Source: JAILLW01 sp045640905
Lineage (GTDB): Bacteria; Bacillota; Clostridia; Lachnospirales; Lachnospiraceae
Direction of reading: 5' to 3'
Assembly (NCBI GenBank): GCA_045640905.1
Contig: JAZUFW010000061.1
Coordinates: 1-10,556, forward strand
DNA length: 10,556 bases
Below are positions 5,975 through 10,556 of this stretch, in pieces; the stretch's first letter is position 1; every line of letters starts with the position of its first letter. The notes under the pieces are model-generated. The model had not been told where the DNA came from. It did no database searches and worked only from the letters and a program-made list of their open reading frames with translations. Made by a program: the position numbers and the translations under genes.

Positions 5975-7108
5975 ATGAAAAATGAAAACAGACAGTCACA
6001 GAAGGTTATAATGATACTTCTTTGCATCTTTGCATTAATAGGAGTTATAGCCGTGATAGCAGGCGGCGTGTTCTTTGGAATGCTTCTGGCAAACAAGGAT
6101 TCAAAAGAAACCGTTTCTGTGAACGATGAAATTAAAGAAGTGACGCTTGATAAAATTGATACTGATGAATTGAGTAATGTAATAAAGGATGCTTTGACTT
6201 CGGAAACAACCGCACTCGAGCAGCAAAATCTCAGCAAAACAATTGCGGAAGATAAATTTGAAGCAAACGGTACGCTGGATGATGCCGTGATTCCCGAAGC
6301 TCCGGAGTCAAAAGGCGAGGAAACAATTGAGTTTACGGATGAAGATAAACTTCAAGTAGTTTTCCTCGGAGACAGTATTTTTGATTTCCACAGGGAGGAC
6401 GGAACGGCAGTTCCTGCATTGGTAGGACAGAAGCTTGATGCCAATGTTATTAATTTGGCTATCGGCGGATTGTCAGCGTCCATAGCGGTTGATGAAAATA
6501 CGGGACTCGATAACTGGAATTCAACCTCCGGATGCGGCCTTGCACATTACTTGGCCGGAGAAATTGACGGTTCGGGACTTACGCAGGATTATACTGCAGT
6601 TCAGATTATCCGTGACAATATGGATAAATTTGCCGATACGGATATTTTCGTAGTAGAGTATGGACTTAATGATTTCTTTAACAGTAAACCTATGGATAAC
6701 ATGGATAACCTGAATGATGTAAAGTCATATCAGGGCGCGATTCAGTCTATAGTGTATTCATGTAGAAAAATCGCTCCGGATGCACAGATAGTCCTTTGCA
6801 AACCTTCCTATATTGAGATGTATTCCGCTACGGAAGGGTATTTGGGAAATACCTACGTGATGCGTAACAAGTTAGGCCTTACACCATATGATTATATGGG
6901 AAAGATTGATTGCGTTCTTGATGCTAAAAATGAAGGCGATTTGTGGGCGTTCTCGACACTGGAAGATAACGGAATCAACATATATTCCGCAAGCGAGTGC
7001 TTGGAGGACGGTGTACATTTAACGGAACACGGCAGACAGGTTTACGCCGATATGCTTAGCGGATATATTAAGAGGAATATTCTCAAAACGGAGCCTCCTC
7101 TTCCGTAA
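5975..7108 (+). CDS. Membrane-anchored SGNH/GDSL-family hydrolase (putative acyl esterase or acyltransferase)
   Basis: This 377-residue protein has a short basic N-terminus, one hydrophobic helix (about 11-38) with no lipobox or clear cleavage site, an acidic low-complexity linker (about 41-125), then an SGNH hydrolase domain. All four blocks are visible: GDS with catalytic S134 (LGDSIFD, 131-137), the oxyanion glycine near G164-G165 (AIGGLS), GLND with N232 (230-233), and D345-G-V-H348 supplying the catalytic Asp and His. The topology places the catalytic domain outside the cell. Such enzymes add or remove acetyl or other acyl groups on glycans, so modification of the exported polysaccharide is the likely role (inferred). 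The start at 5975 is 12 bases from GAGGAG (5957-5962). A closer ATG at 5965 gives only a six-codon frame, and the gene's own frame has a stop at 5966-5968. Confidence 0.87.
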   Translation: MKNENRQSQKVIMILLCIFALIGVIAVIAGGVFFGMLLANKDSKETVSVNDEIKEVTLDKIDTDELSNVIKDALTSETTALEQQNLSKTIAEDKFEANGTLDDAVIPEAPESKGEETIEFTDEDKLQVVFLGDSIFDFHREDGTAVPALVGQKLDANVINLAIGGLSASIAVDENTGLDNWNSTSGCGLAHYLAGEIDGSGLTQDYTAVQIIRDNMDKFADTDIFVVEYGLNDFFNSKPMDNMDNLNDVKSYQGAIQSIVYSCRKIAPDAQIVLCKPSYIEMYSATEGYLGNTYVMRNKLGLTPYDYMGKIDCVLDAKNEGDLWAFSTLEDNGINIYSASECLEDGVHLTEHGRQVYADMLSGYIKRNILKTEPPLP

Positions 7109-7118
7109 ACAGACGGAA
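7101..7118 (+). promoter_or_regulatory. Hairpin spanning the SGNH stop codon, before the GT11 start
   Basis: TTCCGT (7101-7106), a 6-base loop and ACGGAA (7113-7118) form a perfect 6-bp stem. The SGNH stop TAA (7106-7108) starts at the last base of the left arm. The right arm carries the only purine-rich stretch before the GT11 start at 7126, whose Shine-Dalgarno match is poor. A second ACGGA copy at 7088-7092 can pair with the same TCCGT (7102-7106), giving two mutually exclusive hairpins. A ribosome finishing the SGNH gene would melt either one, consistent with coupled translation. Confidence 0.4.
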
Positions 7119-7125
7119 TGAAAAT

Positions 7126-8046
7126 ATGATTATTATTCAATTGATGGGCGGACTGGGCAATCAGATGCAACAGTACGCCCTTTATCGCAAATTCATAGAG
7201 ATGGGAACTGAGGCCAAAATCGATACATCCTGGTATGATACTAAAAACCAGAGTAGGGTTTTGGCCAAACGTGTTATTGAACTTGATCGCTTTGAAGGGG
7301 TTCATTATGATACGGCATCAACCGAGGAAGTAACGGCCCTTATAGGAGGCAGAAGCTTTTTTGGAAAACTGCGCAGAAAACTGAATCCTCAAAGCGTCAA
7401 ATGGTATCATGAAAATACCATGTATGATCCGAATCTGCTGGAACATAAGGATATGTATCTTAGCGGGTTTTATTCAAATGAGTATTATTATCGGGATGTT
7501 GTTCCGCTGCTTAAAGCGGAATTTGCTTTTACCGATATTCCGAAAGAATGTCAATTGATAGCCGACAAAATGGATAATAATTCGGTTTCGGTGCACTTAC
7601 GAAGAGGCGATTATCTGGATCCCGAAAATCAGGCCATCTTTGGTGGTATCAGCACGGATGAATATTATGACAGAGCTGTCAGGTATATTCTTGACAAAAC
7701 GAGCGGGAATGCGTATTTTTACGTCTTTTCGGATGATACCGAGTATGCCAATGAGTTTATAAATCAGATTAAGGAAAAGTACGGTGTTTCAGGAGAAGCG
7801 CTCAGCGTTAATCAGGGAGATCAATCCTGCTATGATATTTATCTGATGACCAAGTGCCATCATAATATCTGCGCTAACTCCACCTTTTCATTCTGGGGAG
7901 CCAGATTGAACGAACATCCGGACAGAATTGCCGTTCGCCCTACGATACAAAAGACCAATCAGACGTATGTTAAAGAGGACATGGATATCTGGTGGCCGAC
8001 TTGGACGTTTATTTCGCCTGACGGCACACTGATGAATATGAATTAG
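7126..8046 (+). CDS. GT11-family glycosyltransferase (alpha-1,2-fucosyltransferase-like)
   Basis: This 306-residue protein carries all the GT11 hallmarks. GGLGNQ (8-13) follows a short beta strand at the very N-terminus. The HLRRGDY motif (157-163) is the GDP-fucose-binding H-x-R-R-G-D signature. FSDD is at 201-204. The ANSTFSFWGA block (250-259) is preceded by MTKCHHNI. GT11 enzymes transfer fucose from GDP-fucose in alpha-1,2 linkage, usually to galactose; relatives in bacterial O-antigen and capsule loci share the motifs. The usual GNQ(M/L)FQYA reads GNQMQQYA here, a Phe-to-Gln change. There is no signal peptide, so it is cytosolic or peripheral and acts on the lipid-linked repeat unit. 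It starts 17 bases after the SGNH gene with a weak ribosome site. Family is very secure; donor and acceptor are inferred. No GDP-fucose synthesis genes are in this window. Confidence 0.92.
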   Translation: MIIIQLMGGLGNQMQQYALYRKFIEMGTEAKIDTSWYDTKNQSRVLAKRVIELDRFEGVHYDTASTEEVTALIGGRSFFGKLRRKLNPQSVKWYHENTMYDPNLLEHKDMYLSGFYSNEYYYRDVVPLLKAEFAFTDIPKECQLIADKMDNNSVSVHLRRGDYLDPENQAIFGGISTDEYYDRAVRYILDKTSGNAYFYVFSDDTEYANEFINQIKEKYGVSGEALSVNQGDQSCYDIYLMTKCHHNICANSTFSFWGARLNEHPDRIAVRPTIQKTNQTYVKEDMDIWWPTWTFISPDGTLMNMN

Positions 8047-8054
8047 GTATTATT

Positions 8055-8654
8055 ATGTATAAAAATATTATTTTCGATGTAGGACAGGTTTTATTCGATT
8101 ATGACTGGGTAGGTGCTTTGATTAAGAGCGGAGTGCCGAATGATGAAGCATATGTTTTACAGCCCGGGCTTTTTAATGATTCCTTGTGGGCGGACCTGGA
8201 CCTTCAAAACAGACCTTATTTTGATACGGTGGATATGATTTGCACCAAGTATCATGAATATGCGGGACCGATTCGTACATATTTTACCAAGGTGGATATG
8301 CTGCCTATAGACAGGCCGGATGTGTGGATTAAGGTTCATGAATTAAAAGAAAAAGGATACAAAATATATCTTCTTTCAAATTATTCGGAGTATATGTTCA
8401 AAATTCATACTGAGGGTAAAGCCTTTATGAATGACTTGGACGGAATGATGGTTTCATATATGGTTCACGCCAATAAGCCCGACCCTCAAATATATGAGGC
8501 ATTGCTTTCAAAGTATGGATTAAATGCTTCGGAGTGCATTTTCTTTGATGATAAAGAAGAAAATACCCAAGGTGCGAGAAATTGCGGAATTGACGCTGTT
8601 ACGGTACCGACAAAGGAATTTTTACTTAGCGAATTGAACAGATTATTGGTATAG
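8055..8654 (+). CDS. HAD-superfamily phosphatase, YihX-like
   Basis: This 199-residue soluble protein has the four HAD motifs. Motif I is IIFDVGQVLFDYD with nucleophile D8; the second acidic residue is replaced by Gly, as in the YihX-like subgroup (DLGNV). Motif II is LLSNYS (S108-N109). Motif III is K141 in ANKPDP. Motif IV is IFFDDKEEN (D165-D166), followed by GARNCGI. The helical cap is inserted between motifs I and II (about 16-90), the HAD-IA arrangement, and the length is typical. YihX itself removes phosphate from alpha-D-glucose-1-phosphate, so a sugar-phosphate substrate fits this locus, but specificity cannot be read from the sequence. The gene follows GT11 by 8 bases; its weak AGG site overlaps that gene's stop, suggesting coupled translation. 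It may trim a sugar precursor for the pathway or be a housekeeping passenger. Confidence 0.88.
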   Translation: MYKNIIFDVGQVLFDYDWVGALIKSGVPNDEAYVLQPGLFNDSLWADLDLQNRPYFDTVDMICTKYHEYAGPIRTYFTKVDMLPIDRPDVWIKVHELKEKGYKIYLLSNYSEYMFKIHTEGKAFMNDLDGMMVSYMVHANKPDPQIYEALLSKYGLNASECIFFDDKEENTQGARNCGIDAVTVPTKEFLLSELNRLLV

Positions 8655-8665
8655 GCGGGAGACAG

Positions 8666-9439
8666 ATGGATAAACTGATTATGGCCGGCATAGGAGTGCT
8701 CTTTTGTGCGTTGGTCCTTTTTGTAATAAATCTTATTTTTAATAAACTGAGCAGGAAAAAGACAAAGATATATATAAACTTCATACGAAGTGTATTGAAT
8801 GTTGTATTGGTAGCCGCTTGCGCATATTATATTTTGTCGTTGTTTGATTCTACGAAAGGCATCAGCAAAACGCTGTTAACAAGTAGTGCGCTGATTATCG
8901 CAATAGCTACTTTCGCGGCTCAGCAGGCCCTCGGTAATGTTATCAGCGGCTTTTCGCTGTCGCTTTCCAAAGCCTATAACCTGAATGATAAAGTTAAAGT
9001 CGTAAACGGAAGCAATGTAGTTGCGGAAGGTATGATCAGCGATATTACAATCAGACATACAGTGATTCGTACTTTGGACGGACAGGATGCCATCATTCCG
9101 AACTCCGTAATGGATAATTCAGTGATTATTAATGCCAATTATTCAGGTAAATGCGGTAATTTCCTCGAAGTAGAGATAGGATATGATTCAGATGTGGATA
9201 AAGCCACTGAAATCTTCAAAAAACTGTGCATAGATAATCCCAAGACAGTTAATAATGAAAGCACAGTTATCACCGCGAGCAAACTGTCTGCCAATGGAAT
9301 AGTATTAAAAACGATAGTTTGGACCGAAACATTGGATGATAATTTTATCGCATGTTCGGATATCAGGAAGGGGCTTGTTTCTGAATATCGTAAGGCCGGA
9401 ATCACTATACCGTACAATACGATTACTATAGAAAAATAG
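8666..9439 (+). CDS. MscS-like small-conductance mechanosensitive ion channel
   Basis: This 257-residue protein has three predicted membrane helices (about 3-25, 37-58 and 66-103). The third is the Ala/Gly-rich pore helix (IAIATFAAQQALGNVISGFS), as in MscS. The beta domain follows with its characteristic ISDITIRHTVIRTLDG (124-139) and IPNS (144-147). A mixed alpha/beta C-terminal domain (about 165-255) completes the family fold, and length is normal. MscS channels open on membrane tension to release solutes during osmotic downshock. GGGAG (8657-8661) supports the start, though spacing is only 4 bases, and the gene is 11 bases after the HAD gene. It is the last gene of the rightward run, and its stop is 12 bases from the convergent PLP gene's stop. 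Whether it serves the polysaccharide pathway or is just co-transcribed is unknown. Confidence 0.92.
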   Translation: MDKLIMAGIGVLFCALVLFVINLIFNKLSRKKTKIYINFIRSVLNVVLVAACAYYILSLFDSTKGISKTLLTSSALIIAIATFAAQQALGNVISGFSLSLSKAYNLNDKVKVVNGSNVVAEGMISDITIRHTVIRTLDGQDAIIPNSVMDNSVIINANYSGKCGNFLEVEIGYDSDVDKATEIFKKLCIDNPKTVNNESTVITASKLSANGIVLKTIVWTETLDDNFIACSDIRKGLVSEYRKAGITIPYNTITIEK

Positions 9440-9451
9440 CAGAAGTGGTTT

Positions 9452-10375
9452 TTATTTAAGTTTCTTCATGTCATCAAAAAACAGAGGGGTACCTCCTGTA
9501 TGAATAAACAGTATATTATTTCCTGATATGTTATTGGACTCAATATATTTTTGCATCCCTAGGAATGCTTTTCCTGTGTATGTACTGTCCAGAGGGATTC
9601 CGTATCGAATCATAATATCCTTTATGAGACACATGATTTCTTGATTCTGCTTTCCGTATCCGTCTTCGGTATAGTCATCGACGAATATTGCCTTTTCATC
9701 TATTTCATCGTCGCTTACATTCCCCAAGTATTCTTTTATACTGCTCAACACAACATTTCGACCACGGGGATTTTTGCGAGCTATGCTTATTCCTACTATC
9801 TTTCGAGAATCTTTATGCATGATCTGTCCGCATACCAAACCGGCTTGAGTGGTTCCTGTACCTGATGCAAAGAAAATATAATCCATATGTGTATTTTCAC
9901 TTGCTTCGTATGCGCAAATTTCTTCATAACATCTGACATAGGCCTCAGTTCCTAGATTCCCATGTCCACCGCCGGGAATAAAGAAAGGTTTTCCGCCTTG
10001 AATCCGGATATTTTCCAAGGTATTATCAATAGTTTTGCTGACTTCAGCTGTCGGAACGACAATCATTTGCGCGTTAAACAATTTCATAAATGCTGAATTG
10101 TATGTATCATCAGAAACTTCATCAGGACTAATAATGATACAAGTCAGTTTTCGCCCGGCAGCCATGTTCGCGACGATTCTGCAATGATTGGAATGGCTGC
10201 TTCCGTAAGTTACTACATGCGTATAATCACTTTTGTCTATTTCCTCAAAAAATAGTTGTCCCTTTCTGGCTTTGTTTCCACCGAAAGAATAGGGTATTAA
10301 ATCATCGCGCTTGATATATAAGTTGTTATTTCTATATTTTCCTAATGCTACTATAGGTGTGTTCATGTTATTCAT
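9452..10375 (-). CDS. PLP-dependent enzyme, D-cysteine desulfhydrase/ACC deaminase family
   Basis: This 307-residue fold-type II PLP enzyme (tryptophan synthase beta superfamily) has the Schiff-base lysine K35 in SFGGNKARK, a substrate loop GSSHSNHC (58-65; relatives usually have QSNH), the glycine phosphate-binding loop SGTGTTQAG (171-179), LDSTYTGKAF (262-271) and HTGGTP (292-297). ACC deaminases carry Glu and Leu where this protein has T267 (YTGKA) and T293 (HTGG). From memory of published comparisons, small or hydroxylated residues there mark D-cysteine desulfhydrases, so that activity is more likely than ACC deaminase. The true substrate may be another amino acid. The start at 10375 is chosen over the in-frame ATG at 10420 because AGGA lies 5 bases upstream and only 8 bases overlap the sugar transferase. 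The longer form would overlap it by 53 bases. It is co-transcribed with that gene. Confidence 0.85.
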   Translation of the reverse strand: MNNMNTPIVALGKYRNNNLYIKRDDLIPYSFGGNKARKGQLFFEEIDKSDYTHVVTYGSSHSNHCRIVANMAAGRKLTCIIISPDEVSDDTYNSAFMKLFNAQMIVVPTAEVSKTIDNTLENIRIQGGKPFFIPGGGHGNLGTEAYVRCYEEICAYEASENTHMDYIFFASGTGTTQAGLVCGQIMHKDSRKIVGISIARKNPRGRNVVLSSIKEYLGNVSDDEIDEKAIFVDDYTEDGYGKQNQEIMCLIKDIMIRYGIPLDSTYTGKAFLGMQKYIESNNISGNNILFIHTGGTPLFFDDMKKLK

Positions 10376-10556
10376 TTGCTTCCTGTTTTTGCCTGTATAC
10401 ATCGAAGTCTTCAAGGGCATTTAATTCAACTCCTGATCGATCAAATACCTTGATGATAGATTTGAATACTATTTTTATATCGCCGAGGAAAGTTATCTTT
10501 TCTACATATTCTACATCATATTTAAATTTTTCTTCCCACGAAATGGCATTTCTACC
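10368..10556 (-). CDS. C-terminus of a priming sugar transferase (undecaprenyl-phosphate sugar-1-P transferase; partial)
   Basis: Sixty-two codons and a TAA stop (10370-10368) are present; the rest lies beyond the right edge. The visible start, GRNAISWEEKFKYDVEYVEK, is the conserved end of the bacterial sugar transferase domain (WbaP/WcaJ/PglC type), typically 'GRN.ISWEEKFKLDVWYVDN', followed by the usual amphipathic FLGDIKIVFKSIIKVF segment. The tail then diverges (DRSGVELNALEDF...). These enzymes transfer a hexose- or N-acetylhexosamine-1-phosphate to undecaprenyl phosphate, the first committed step of repeat-unit assembly, at the inner membrane face. The gene was outside the supplied ORF list because it is cut by the window edge. 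Its stop overlaps the start of the PLP gene by 8 bases (ATGAATAA), indicating coupled translation. The sugar it loads cannot be deduced from this fragment. Confidence 0.85.
   Translation of the reverse strand, partial: GRNAISWEEKFKYDVEYVEKITFLGDIKIVFKSIIKVFDRSGVELNALEDFDVYRQKQEANE

Noticed and set aside
5882..5975. Intrinsic terminator after the FAD oxidoreductase gene
   Set aside because: T-rich runs occur (5895-5901, 5907-5912) but no stem precedes them; the inverted repeat lies downstream of the T-runs.
9452..10375. Calling the PLP enzyme an ACC deaminase
   Set aside because: Thr occupies both positions where ACC deaminases carry Glu and Leu, and the QSNH loop is altered.
1..10556. CRISPR arrays, tRNA/rRNA genes, insertion sequences, phage attachment sites
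   Set aside because: No regularly spaced repeats, cloverleaf-like genes, transposase motifs or long terminal repeats were seen on either strand.

Overview
The window is part of a cell-surface polysaccharide (capsule or exopolysaccharide) locus. It appears to come from a low-to-moderate GC Gram-positive anaerobe. The Wzx-type flippase, the DUF6056-like membrane protein, the radical SAM protein, the GGAG-type ribosome sites and the short intergenic gaps all fit Clostridia, most likely Lachnospiraceae (Butyrivibrio/Roseburia-like). This placement is inference from protein style and codon use; no rRNA or other marker gene is present.

Layout. (1) Positions 1-1657, minus strand: a Wzx-like flippase (GTG start), followed after a 4-base ATGA overlap by the N-terminus of another membrane protein that runs off the left edge. 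(2) Positions 1658-1801: a 144-base divergent control region. The best promoter for each strand uses the same -35 block, and a 7-bp hairpin lies in the plus-strand leader. (3) Positions 1802-9439, plus strand: seven tightly packed genes with gaps of 18, 9, 93, 17, 8 and 11 bases. In order they are a DUF6056-like polytopic membrane protein, a radical SAM enzyme with a single-cluster twitch-type C-terminus, a UDP-galactopyranose-mutase-like FAD oxidoreductase, a membrane-anchored SGNH hydrolase, a GT11 (alpha-1,2-fucosyltransferase family) glycosyltransferase, a YihX-like HAD phosphatase and an MscS-like channel. (4) Positions 9452-10556, minus strand and convergent after a 12-base gap: a D-cysteine desulfhydrase/ACC-deaminase-family PLP enzyme, preceded by the C-terminal 62 codons of a priming sugar transferase that enters from the right edge. 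The PLP gene most likely starts at 10375, not at the longer ORF start at 10420.

How the genes may work together (inference). The sugar transferase would load the first sugar-phosphate onto undecaprenyl phosphate. GT11 would add a fucose- or galactose-type residue and the flippase would export the lipid-linked repeat unit. The DUF6056-like protein could act on the outer face of the membrane as a GT-C-type transferase. The SGNH hydrolase, anchored outside the cell, could add or remove acyl groups. The radical SAM and FAD enzymes sit together between recognisable glycan genes, with no peptide precursor nearby, so they are the best candidates for an uncharacterised sugar or lipid modification. 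No CRISPR array, transposase, tRNA or rRNA was seen, and no stretch longer than 300 bases lacks a gene.
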